Assembly: GCA_949752745.1 (NCBI GenBank)
Contig: OX457026.1
Coordinates: forward strand, 76,488,275-76,552,274
DNA: 64,000 bases
Direction: 5' to 3'
DNA from: Protula sp. h YS-2021
Lineage: Eukaryota > Annelida > Polychaeta > Sabellida > Serpulidae
In this document: positions 46,869-60,178 of the stretch, piece by piece
Layout: every line of letters begins with the position of its first letter
Position numbering within the stretch: position 1 is the first letter of the stretch
Made by a program: the position numbers and the translations under genes
The notes under the pieces: model-generated
Seen by the model: only the letters and a program-made list of their open reading frames with translations
Told to the model about the DNA's origin: nothing
Database searches by the model: none

Positions 46869-49800
46869 GTGAGAATTTTTAGTGAAATTGTTTTCTTTGT
46901 TTTTGGAAAATAAATCTGTCTTTGTATGTAAAACAATCAGACTCGACAATGTGTTGATCATGTTTCTTTTTAAATTAACTGAAGCTTAATTTCTATGAAA
47001 TGGCTTCTGTAAAGACCCCCTCCTCCTTCACCCCCTCCTCCCTCCCCCCCCCCAAAAAAAAAAAACCGAATCTTACAGCGCAAGCACTTAGGTACGAAAG
47101 GGAGGTTTTATCTGTGCCTTTAAAATGCTGAGAAAGTTTTGTTTTTTCATTTGTCAAGCATGAAGACAACCCGATTATATTTTGTGAGGGCAGGTCCAGA
47201 AAGACAAACCAAAAGTGACACACCTTCGATTAGTTCGAACCGTTTTCAAAATTCATTTCCACTTTATTATGGTCCAGGTGTGGCCCAGCTAGGCAGCACC
47301 AATTAGACGCATTTAGGAAAACAAACAAGATAAAGTCAAGCTTCCTTCATACTCGTGTAACGAAGTCCCGAGTTCTTCGGCGACAGTCAGACATTTGCGG
47401 TAGAATCGCCGCATTGTATAATATCTCAGTTCAGATCACTTCTTCTCTAAATCCGGTGGTACTTGATTATTTTTGTTGTACCTTTCATTATTATAAAATT
47501 CAAATGTGCAAATACTCTCTTCTAAATTTATTTCAAAAAAAAAACTACCCCGTCCCATTCTGTTGGTGGTTTAAATTTATGAGAGGAACTAGGTGGATTG
47601 AAATGAGGCGAGGAGCCAACCGCACGTCATTTCAGACAGCGCCAAGAATGGCTTACAGCTGTGTATTACAAAATGGTGCGTTATTGTGGTTCAACACCGT
47701 CGCGACCCCGCACAAAGAAACGATTTGAAAGTTTGTTTACAGTTGAATCTATTGAAACGACGCATATTTTAGTTCATTGAGCAGAGATGGGGAAAAAAAG
47801 AAATTCCAGGTCATTGCTGTCGCGAGTGTAATGTGTTTGAAGGACTGACCTTTGGCACCGTGTTTGTGATGCTTGAAGGCCAATTTAAACTTACAGAAGA
47901 TGTCAAGACCTTGCTGGCGACTGTCGCAATTTCTTGAGCGCTTCGTATATAAACGGAATGCTAGTGTTGACTAATGCAAGGTGAAGTTGTTTCGAAGCCA
48001 AGTTTAGCTAGGAATGTCATAACACAGTATGTTTTGCTGTTTGTATGCTCTGTTCCTGTTTTGTACTTTGGTTGTAAGTAGTTTAATATCAGCCAAGGGA
48101 AAAATATGATGATTGGCGAAGGCACATTAAGTCATCCTTGACGAGATGCGGCCGGTGGAAAATGTCGACGATTGTTTGACAAGGCCGCCCGAATGCTACT
48201 CCCCTCTTCACCTGTGGCATCCTGAACACTTGTACATAGTTGGCTCAGTGACAAGGCGTATGCCAACACAGGCCCATACTTCACGGTGATCATACGAAGT
48301 GATATGGTCCGAATGCTCACAAAAGCCGCTAATTACCAATAATAACATGCTCGGGTGAGCAGAATTCCCTTCTGTTTCGTGGTGTATTTTTCGTGATAAC
48401 ATATAATTTCGATACTTTTTGATACTGCTTTCATGATGTGATTGTTCATTGATTGATGAGATAAATTTGATCAGTATCTCTCACTGGGTCATATTTGAGC
48501 ATTCTTCGCTGGGTGACGATTATCCAAAGAGTTTTTCCAAGAGGTCAGCTTTCGCTAATTTATAACTGTTTCGATGATTTACTGTCGGATTCTTGTACCA
48601 GAGGCCCCGTGGTCTACTTGGCAAGATGCATAGGAAAACTTTACTGTTTTGTGAAGTGATTTGAACTGCAAATCAAAAAAAAACTAGTGTAAATGTTTTG
48701 ATGCAAAATAGAATAAAACTGAAGACGACTGAAACAATTAGGTTCTTGCGGAGGAGACAGACAGAGAAGAGTGGTGTATTCAAATCAGACGGTATTTTAA
48801 AAAAAATCGAGGTTCGGAATCAAAGTGAAGAAAGATGTAAACTTGAAAAAAAAGACCTTCATTTACGAGCATACGGTGTAGTTTAGGCTAGAAATTGAAA
48901 GAAATAAAGTGAACTGGAAAAGAGTGACAAAAAGATTGCTTATATGTTACATATTTATGAAGTTTATAAACTTGTTAAAACAGAAAAATTATCAAAACGA
49001 AGCGCTTCGTTTTGAACATTCTTAGGTCGCTAGAATTATCTGGATATCATTTGAGGAGTGTTCGCTCATAACATCAATGTTAATCGCTCACTGTTGTATA
49101 AAAATATTTACTGACTGCATCGTTAGTATTAAATTGTCATATATAAAATACTAAATGTATATCTGCGGATGGGATTTGAGTTGCGTTGTATCCGAATATG
49201 ATATGACATTACCTGTGATCGGATTGGGCAAACCAGGAAAGGTAAGTACTGCTTGTTTGGAAGGTTGACGCAAGGGTTTGTGCTGTGCATATGGACTGGT
49301 GACACTGAACACTGCACGTTGATGCATGGAATGATACGTCCAAGGTGAGTGCTGCGATAGCTGGCGGAAAGACTGTTCTGCGTATGTTGAACGCTGACGC
49401 AATGCCAGTGTCGGGTGGAAAGTTGACGCACGGTTAGCAGCTCATACTTTACTAGAGGTGTGTACCGTGTGCGTGACACATTGTATATGGCTAGCTGTCT
49501 ATAAACACTGGAAGCCGGTGTTGAAGGGTGGAAGGTAAGCATAAGGTTGCTGTATGTATATTAGGCAAAATAAATACTTTATCAATAATTATTGTAAGTA
49601 ATACTTATAAAATAGTGCTGCATGCATGGAATGTTGACTCAGGACTAGTGCTGTATACGCACAATTCTTTGTTTTCGGAGTACATAGATCATGTCAGGAA
49701 TATCATCTTTATATGCTTTCATGACTTTTTCCGCATGGCTTGAATGTTCTTTTTCACACATATTTTTAAAGTGCTGTATGTGTGCACGGAATGTTGACAC

Positions 49801-52800
49801 AAGTTTGTTCAGTTAGTTCAAGAAGAGTTGACGCAAAGTTGGCATTGCATAAATACAGGCTGCAAATTTATAAACTAACTCCCCGGTGGTAGTGGTAAGC
49901 ATCAGAAATCCAGTGGGCAGAAAATGTGCAAATGAAATACAAGTGCACACTATTTCCTGGAATTAAACCCGGGGATGCATTGTTTTGAAACAGCACAAGA
50001 AGAAGAAGAAGAAAAAATTGAGGAGAAAGTTCGCATTTTCCCTCTGTGTGTGTGTGTGTGTGTTTTTTTTTTTTTTTTGCGTTAGCGCTATAGGCTGCCG
50101 ACCCTGAAAGTTAATTTCTTTTCCTTGGAGCCTTGATACACGATTAGTGCTGTGCGCACGGAACGTTGATGTCAGTTTAGAGCTGTATGCAGGAACCGAT
50201 GGACAGGATTCACTTGCTGTGGATTGGCAATACAGTATGCTGTGGAACTGCTTGAAGCCAACCTTCTTAAACTAAAATCACATGACAACCCAGGCTCGCA
50301 CTGGCAGCAACATGAGCACCTGATGCAAGCAGTGTACATTGTAATATCACTTCGTTTTTTGAGACCAACCAAAGAGCATAGATGAAAGCTCTTTGAATGA
50401 CCGATACAAAAAGGTGTTGCACTATCAATGTGGGTGGGAGATTATTTTGCTAGTTTATCGGTAAAGCTTTCTGTGTAGTAATTTTACCTCTCCAAGCAAT
50501 CCACACCTTGTAGCAACGCACTTTTCTGGATTGTGATTTATCTTCCGAAGAAAATCTATGAGTGGTATTTGCAATAACGCTAATTGCATGTCAATGAAGT
50601 AATGTAAACAACAGCAACAAAGTAAAATTTGGAGTTCTCGCCCAACAGATTAAATTTTGTATTGGCGTTAACAAAAAAAAAAAACAAAAAAAAAAAAAAA
50701 CAAACAAACAAACAAACAAAAGCAAATAGAAAAACAACAACAACAAACAAACACGAGAGATAGATTTTCTCACTTCTCGAAATTTGCTAATATTCAGATG
50801 TGATCTTTCTGCGCAAGCTGCTTATGAAAATGAAAACAAACATACGAACGAACCCATGAGCTCGAGTGTGTTTCAGACCAGTTGCAGTTTGATCCATCCA
50901 AGGCGTTTTTCATAACAGAAAAAAAAAGGAAAAAAAAAAAACAAAAAAAAAAACAACGGCCTTCTAAAGTTGACAAGCTTTCTGAGCATGACGATAAAAA
51001 TATTTATATCGTAAGTCTGTAAAAAGATCTGTGGATTTATTATTTTTGGTTTTAAGTGACAAAGAGAATGGGCATTGACAGATCACAGGGAGAATGTTGT
51101 GGTTCGATAGCTGTGATGAAAGCGCTGAGTGCCTGCAGATGCCTCAAACAGCCTGTGCATGATTTACATATCATTATCTACGCGTATGAATACATTTTTT
51201 GGGACGCAGATCCGGAACAATGAACCGACGACCGAGTGTGTACATACAACATGGAAATGTGACACCAGTGAGCTGTTCACCCTCGAAGCACAGATATGGA
51301 TATCCTGTAAACCGATCTTGTTATGTGCTGGGCATTAAGCCGTGGCCCAACGACCTGCTGCATGTTATGTCACATGTAATGCATATAGTCTCAACCTCAA
51401 ATGGATTTTGTTTAATATAGAGTAGTTGAAGATTGGGCGGACTATGTAACATTGAAAGTGCGCAATAGACTAGATGCGAGCCTATACAGAAGAAGCATAA
51501 GTTGGAAAATGAGAAATGTTTAGGCACCACCCACATATATGATTGTTGTACCCCTAAATCATGCAGTGAACCTGGCAATGTGTTCAAAACCCTAATATAG
51601 GTGTTGTGAGTCGTTAAAAATGTTTGATTGGCCTTGAGGTGTCAAAGGTTGAGATTTCAGGGATTGGATTACCCGTTTGTTTTTTTATAAACGGATCAAC
51701 TCGTGTTCAGAAGTAATAACAGAGGGTTTCGTCTGCGCAGAGTGACCCCGGTGTGCTCAATTGTTTTGTAGCTTCAGGGCTTTGTTTTAGTGGTTCTTTA
51801 TGCAGGTTTAAATAACCGTAATCAACATGCCGTGCCAAAAAAAGTGGAGCTCGAGGCACGCAGGCATTGCTCTCGATGAGCACTTCACGCTGAGTTATTT
51901 ATAGGGGTATCAATACAATAATATGTGGTGTTGCACAGGCTTTATCTCTGGCACGTTTGGGTTCGTATATTGAAGTCATGATGTGCCTTGCAATCTGCTG
52001 TGTGCCATATCCAGAGGGGTAAAAAAAGCCTCCAATGCGTTGAAGTTTTGGTGACAGCCACACGTCTGTCTAATGGCTTGCCTTTGAGACACTTCATAAT
52101 ATTTGACATTCTGTTGTTGACGGATAGAGCTTCGGGATAGTTTATTTATCCCGCTTCGAGTATCTCAATTGGAAACATTTCTCGGAAAATTTGTGTATTT
52201 CCAATACACGCACGAACAAGGGATTCACGTACAATGCATTTATGCGAGCGGGCTAATGTATTTGGTGTGGGTACATCATCTGTTACTTACAACCGCAGCT
52301 GTTAACTAAAACACCTGAACATGCTATTATGTAAATGCATGTGCTTCCATATCGAAGTTTTGCTGTTATAGATAAGATGACATCAGCCACCATACAGACA
52401 TGTTATTAGGACAATAAAAAACATATATATGTTGCAATGAATGGGGATTTCAATGCGCATGTATACATTGTATTGTCTGATAGCAGTGGCAAGCAAAGAT
52501 TAAGCATGCAGCCTTTGACATGATCTACTTGTGATTATATTTTACCGCCAAGATTTAGCTACATATGAAATAAGTACCGTGCACGAATCCAGACAGATAT
52601 AATCACTTCGACATACTCATTTTTTTGTGATTACTCAAGGTTATTAGCTGTTGTGAATTATTGTATTTTATCGTGAAAACAAGAGAGAAAGAGTGAATGG
52701 CGAATGGCAACAGGATAGTTGTTTAATGCTCGGTTATTATGGTCGTACTGTATAGTTCTTTTGAGGACCCGTCGTATCGTAAGGTACGTTACTTTCGCAA

Positions 52801-55800
52801 GCGCTCATTTGTTCGTCAGACGGCCATGGCTGTGTCTTGATTAAAAATAAAGAAAATAAAAAAATAAATAAAAAGACTTCTCACAAGAGTTATTTCTGTT
52901 ACTGGACATTGTTTTGATGTATCTTGCATTTTTGTTTTGAGTGTAGAAGAGTGAGTTTCTTAATGCGATTGTAGTTTGCATGCGTCGGCAAATAACATAT
53001 GCAATATACGCGTGATAAACGAAAATACATGCAGAAGCGTAGAAAGAGACTTGAGAAAGGCCACATAACATTAATTGACTGCTTCAGTTTAGAGTGAATG
53101 TTTTTCATGTTTTTTTGTTTAGGGCGGTGAGCGGGTGATATGGGAGACGCACACAGTCACCTTAAACCGGGTGAGCCCACCTTTCTAAGTAATCTGTAAC
53201 AACCAGGACAAAATGTAACTGTGGCATTTTGAAATCTCTCAATTATAACTAAGTTCTCAGTCTTTATTTCAATAAGCACTTTTATTTCTAAATATTAGCA
53301 AAGAGTATACGCGACGCTTCAGCTATAAACGTTGTATTCTTGCGCGTGTTTTTAAGGAGCGCGGGTTCGGCTTTGGCATCGCGGTAAGCGGCGGGATCGA
53401 CAACCCACACTTTGCCAATGGCGACCCGTCCATCGCCATTTCTGACGTCCTCAAAGCCGGTCCTGCCGAGGGAAAATTATTGTGAGTAACACTGAAAACG
53501 TGATGAAAACACAAGTAAAATAAAATAAAATAAGAAATATTGAAAAATAAAGGATAATGTACAAAAACAATAAATAAATAAACAAGTAAATAAAAACCAT
53601 TTGAATTGTTTTTAGTTTTGGCTAGCTTGGGAACTTACATTTTCCCCGAAAATTATTTATCGCAAACAAATTTATAAACAGTGAGCAGTTTAATGGGCAA
53701 CGTGAAATAGAATCATTAAAGTAATGAACAAGTACCAAGCGTCAGATGCCCGGGTGTGAAGCCTCGATTGGTGAGGTTGGATTTTTACCTTTCAGAATCA
53801 ACGACCGGGTTCTGAGCGTGAACGGCATGAGCCTGGAGAACGTGGACCACGCCACGGCCATAGCCGTGCTCAAAGAGAGCGGCGAGGCCGTGCATCTAGT
53901 GAGTAACCCCCCCCCCCTCATACCCTTCTGTCACCACCCCCCCCCCCCTTAGAACACACACACACGGGGCCGTGCATCTAGTGAGTAACACCTTCCCCCT
54001 CAAACCCCCTCTGCCACCCGGCTATCACACACGCGCGATGGGCTTAATGAGAGCGACAGGGCCGTGCCTCCAGTAACACCCTCCTCTCAAACCCCTCCGT
54101 CACCATCCCTCCCTCGCCCCCCCCCCGAACACACACGATTGTGTGAAGGAGAGCGGCGATGCCGTGCATAGCTAGTATCACTCTTCGCTCTCCCCCCCCC
54201 CCTCAAATGCTTCTTGCCAACTGGCCCGTCCGCCCCCCCCCATACTCCCACGCACACACCATTTGCTCAGAGAGAGAGAGAGAGAGAGAGCGACAAGCCC
54301 TATGCATTTAGTGAATATCACCGTACCCCTCAAACCCCGCCATCTTGCCTATCCCCCCTCCCCTCCCCGATCATGAGCTCAACAATGCAACAGGCTTTTA
54401 ATATAAGGGGTCATCCATGAATATTTGCGTGCGGAGGGCACGGGGGAGGGGGGGGGGGGGGGTGGGGAGCGATCGTGGATGTGTCAACGCTAATGCTATG
54501 GTCCCGAAGCAAGCTCAGACTAAAGTCGAATGTCTCTTCTTGGACTGGGAAGCTGCTGTACTTACGGGGGATGCGGTATTACTTTCCATTTGACAGGTCA
54601 TTAGAAGAAAAGTTCTTCTCTCTCCGAATGAAGACTTCGAGCAGCCTTTTAAAGTGACGCTCAGTAGAAGAAACAAGAAAGATGGTGAGCGGCCAGATAA
54701 GGGAGAGGATGATTAGACAAGAAAGATTCTAGCAACAGATGCATCGTTAATAAATAAATAAATATAAAAAAGTGAAACAGAATAAATAAATTAGTTAACT
54801 GGTAACAGCATTAAAGTGATGACTGTTGACTGTTCTATAGTAAAGTTTTTATTTATAATTTAATGATATTTTATTTCAGATTTTGGTATAGTGTTAGGCT
54901 ATAGGTTGTACATACGAGAGCTAGAGAGCAATGGCTTAGCTGCCCAGGAAGGCACGTTAAAAGAGGGAGACACCATCTTAAAAGTAAGTACTCGGCTAGG
55001 TGCTGCTCTGTTTTACTGTGAAGTTAAACGCTTGACTGCTAGAGCTGTGTCCCGTGTATCTGTAATCGTTGACTACCCGATATCCGTTGACGATTGGCAA
55101 ATAATATGTTGTACCTTTTGGTCCTCTGCTCTGGTTATTTGAGTTCTGAAAATTAATAAGAATGTCTGCGATGTGTGACATCATTACTTCTTGAGGATAC
55201 AGTCTTACCGGTATTACCGGTTTGGTTAAATCATTTCGCTTTTTCACAAAACATGAACAATTTTACGAAAAAGAAGGAACGAAAGAAAGAAGGACGAAAA
55301 GAAAGAAAAAAAAGAAAGAGACAGAAAAAAAGAAAAGGAAAGAAAGAAAGGGGATGGAAAAAAGAATAAAAGGAATAACTTTAATGAAAGTAATGACATT
55401 AGTAATGGCAGCATCTGTTTATGTAAATACATGTAAATCGAAACGCTGCGAGAGAGAATCTTCAGAAAGATATATCTTTTTTTTTGTTTCAATCAAGATT
55501 AATGAGGGTGGTATCTTGTTAAAAAAGAACAATGATCTATTTATGTAATTACCACTTGCATATCATTTAGGCCTCTCATGCACTGGAATTCATTCATAAA
55601 ATGAAAGAGTGAGATGCATCATTAATGGCGTCGATATATTGTGAAGTGTGTAATGAACTTCAGTTATTTTGATGTTTAAGAGAAGCATTCTTGAATGTCT
55701 GATATGTTTTTTCTTTCTGTTTAGTTAAATAACGTAGCAATAGAAAACCTATCGTTGTCCGACGCTCGTAAGCAGATTGAAAAGTCAAAAGACAAACTCC

Positions 55801-58800
55801 AGTTGGTAGTCATCAAGGGTAGTCATTCAGCAAGGACCCCTTCCGCGACTAGAAATAACGAGTCAGGTTAGTCAGTGTGCTGGGGCTTTTTCATTTGGTG
55901 ATACATTTTCATAACATTCAATTGTTGATTTTAGTTTTGCCGCTCACCCCATTGTGCATTAATGCCGCCTTTTGCTTGCGAATAATCAGTAACCACAGCC
56001 CACCACACTACTTCACGTACATTTGACTGTCCCAAAAAAACTCTTGTACCATCCCACATGCTGAGAAAGGTCGGGGGATCTATATGTAATGAACAGTTAT
56101 GTACATAATGTATATATATCTATAATTTTTTAGCAGGCTGTGCATCAAATCAAATTTAAAAGATCAAATCTTGTTTATGAATTCTTCTTCTTTTTGACAT
56201 AAAAAAGCACATTGGCTTTGAGCTTGAGGCCCAGCTGTGCGTGTAAATTTTGGCGTCTTTCTTTTTTCGGGCACACACATTTTCACTGTTCAAGGCTGGG
56301 TATCTATTGTACAGAATGTAAGATCTGGTACAGGCATTCTGGCGAACGACACACAAGATGTTTCTCGTTACCCGTTTGCTTATTTGCAGACTTCATACCA
56401 ATCCGCACACCCCGCAGCCCGCCCGAGTTCCCTCAGCGGCTCGACGGTGGTGAGCCCTTGTACGGGAGTCCGGCGCCGGGCCACCCACTCACGCCCAGCC
56501 GCCTCAAGCCAGTCTCGTTCGAGATGCTTGACCGGCCCGCCACGCCTGTACTTAAGGGTGAGGTATCGCCTGGTATGCATGAGGAAAGCGCTCCCCCGCG
56601 CCCACCGCTTCCTAATAGCTATAGTAATCCAGGTATCGTCTACATCAGCAATCAGTACTTAGTCACGTGGGAAGATTTTTCGCTTGAATGCGCATTGAAA
56701 TTTCGATGAAAACAAAGGAAAGGGGTTTTTTTTTTTTTCCGAGTCCAGTGGTGTGGATTCTGAAAGTGCTAAAGACAGCTGGGGCGGCGTTTCCTGGCAC
56801 TAATTGAGTGGCTGTAAAGGATAGAGTGGTTGGGATATTTGTTGAGCTGTGGACCCCTCGAGTCAAGACAGTTGGATATCACCGATAACTGGAACATTCC
56901 CTAATATCCCCGCTAAACAAAACTTATTCAAATTTACGGGAAAAATGACAATGGCGCGCAAGAGAAAATCTTCCCAAAAATAGCACTTTCTGAAATTTGA
57001 AGCAAAATTCAGCTTGATATATTGTCTTTTGAACCTATCTTGCTTGCAAAAGAAAATAGAAATACGCCTAGTTTTAATCATGTTTTTTGCCATTTTGAAG
57101 TAAATTCATGGAATAAATTATGTTAATTTATTCCAATTCTTCAAGTAAAATGTTTTTTGATAGAACCGTTGCTTTGGATATCAAGCTGTATTTTGTTGAT
57201 TTGCACAGTTAAAAAAAAAAAGATGAAGTGAATCTTCACGTGCACAAATGTAATTACTTTGAACTGTATGCTTGTGCCTTTGACCAAATTCAACACAAGT
57301 ATTGTACACACACAAAAAAGGACATGCTTACTGAAATATGATTTTTCTGTGGAAATAATTGCGATTGCTGTGTCATTGATTTTGATGTGAAGTGATGAGC
57401 TGTGAATGATTGTGCAGGACAAAGTTGTAGCATGTGGCTTATGTACAACTGCATGCTGTTATCTGCGGAGGGCTTTTTCGATAGCCAGGTCCCGTTTAGC
57501 GTAGACATTACTGTGGATGACGCCACGTAGTTTGCAGATCTGTGAGAATGCTCTGTGCACTATATATTACCTGGAATCTGGAAGCTGATGTAATCACTTA
57601 AAAATTTTTTAATTGAACAAACTAACCAATATTTTGAAGAAAATTATGAAAACAAAATTGTTGAAAAGAACGGATTATTGAAGTGTTGTGATGTTTAGGA
57701 ATTGAGTCATTGTCAGCAGTCTGTAAAATCTTAGCCACGAAACAGATGATTCCTTTTTTAATTGCGCAGAAAAAAGACTATCGTTATGCATTGGTACTTC
57801 AGTGTTTCATCGTTAATGATCTGAAAAGTTATCGATTCACATACAAGATGTTTTAACCATGCATTATTTTTCTTTATAATTTTATCAACAAGTAAATTAT
57901 GAATCGAAATTGAAAGTTTGGATTGTTTGATGATTGCACAAATCCCCCAGAAATTAAGTGAAAGTTCTGATTACACAGATTCTCAGACCCTTAAACAATG
58001 ATCCTAGCGGTTCCATAATCAAACTGATGTGTAGGATATAGTTACTTAGTCGCCTAGCATAGTATTGGGGAGTATAGTATTCGCGCCTGTTCGTCCGTCT
58101 GTTAAGCCGTCTGTCTGTCGACGCTTTTTATTGACGTTGTTAGCACAATATTTCCGTAACCTTTCAAGGGGTTATAAGGTCTTCCTTTGCCTTTTGCATG
58201 TAGTAAGATCTATATTGGAACTGTGCCACGGGGGGGGGGGGGGGTATTTATTTTTTTTCTTCAAAATTGTTATAAAATCAAAGCTTTGAAAGAAGGGCGT
58301 GCGGGGGGGATACTTTGCTAAATAAAGCACGTTGTACTTTTTAATTTACCTTTTGAGTGGTTTAAGGATCTTGCCAAAAAGGATCTTTTCAGTGTGACAA
58401 GTAAAAGCTTTTGGATGTTATAAAGAGATGTGGGAGTCGGTGTGCACGGTAGAATTGTTTATACACTCTGAGTAGATTGGTGTTGTGGCAGGGAGCAAGA
58501 GGAGTGCTAGTGGCAAGCGTTAGCACCGCTGTTGCTGTAGTAACCAGGTCACGTGTAGTTACTTTCTGTACACCTCAGGGTCAACTGTTCGTGATTGGTT
58601 GTCCTCGAACTAACTTCCCACACTAAAAACAGTTACTGAGTTGCGAACGTAAAGTTTTAACATGCCGCAGTCATTTAGCTGGAAATGTGCAAGCGGTGTG
58701 TTGTATTATAGGTACTAAATACACACACACCTGAAAGGGTTGAAAGGCAAATGCCTCCCTTGTGTATCCTAACTGCTCCGTCGATTACTATATATTACTG

Positions 58801-60090
58801 TATATTACGACATATAGCTTGGCACCGTCAATTCTATAATGACTTCAATGTAATGAAGCGACGTTTTATCGTCGTAAGATATTCCAAAAGCTTCTTACGT
58901 CTTTATCCCCCGTGAAACGGAGGGATATAGGTTTGAGCTTGTCCGTCTGTCCCACTTGATGGTAAGTACCTTGTGGAGTCCACTTCTCTATTAACTGAAG
59001 TGGTTGGAGCTTTTAATCATTCATATAGCTAATAACGAGGGAATGTAGGTGTGCAACGTCAAGGTTTCAGTTTGATCGATCAAAAATTGTCGAAATTACA
59101 GCCCTCTGAAAATTACCTAAATTGACGCTTTCGAGAGTACCTTGTGGAGTTCACTTCTCTATTACGGAATCATGTAAGAGCTATTGTTCTTTCATATGTG
59201 CAGTCTTTAGTGTATGTATATGTGCAACGTCAAGTTTCAGTATGTGCAACGTCAAGTTTCAGTTTGATCGATCAAAAATTGTCGAAATTACAGCCCTCTG
59301 AAAATGGGCTAAATTTTCGTGTCACAGAAGGTACCTTGTGGAGTCTACTTCACTATTAAGGAAGAGCTATTATTCTTTCTTAGATAAAACGGTTGTGGAA
59401 TGAAGATGTGCATCGTCAAACTGTCAGTTTGATCGATTGAAAATTGTCTAAAATACAGCTCTCTGAAAATGGGCTAAATTGACGCTTTCGTGTCACAGAG
59501 GGTACCTTATGGAGTCCACTTGCCCATAAAGGAATCATAAGAGCAATTATTGTTCGATTATACAATAATTAGTAAATAAAGATTTACGACGTCCAGTTTA
59601 TGAGTTTCACGGGGGATCCTGCTGCGCTCTGACAGCATCTAGTTTCAGAAAAAAGGAAAGAATTTTGAAATATAGGGTGCAAGAATGGCGCAGACAGATA
59701 AATTATTTAAAACAGAATGACGTGCTGCTTTGTGTGGATGCTTTGAGATGAGAAATAATAACCCTACAATGCTGACATCTTTTGTGTGATTTTGTAAATT
59801 CTTTGCAGAATACGGCACGTTTCCGGTGGCGCCGGCGCAGACTTATGTAACGCACAGTGACGTGGCGCTGTACTCACGCCATGACGACGTGGACGTGGCG
59901 CTACGGCGCCACCCCAGGGACGGGTAGGTGCAGAAGTGCTGTTGGGCGTGGGGGGGGGGGGGGGCGGGGGGAGTCCAGCGCGCCCCGCTATCTCAATGCC
60001 AGCAGAGCAGTGTAGTGCGGCTAGTTAGTATGTTGCTAGTTAGTGCAGGAGTAAAAGTAATCATTGGACTTGCTGCTGCTGCTACTGCTG

Positions 60091-60178
<88 letters not shown>

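Noticed and set aside
58065..58289. Possible hairpin-headed repeat start at TTCGTCCGTCTGTTAAGCCG
   Set aside because: Only the TCTGTCTGTC stretch is shared with the family at 40377; the body does not match.
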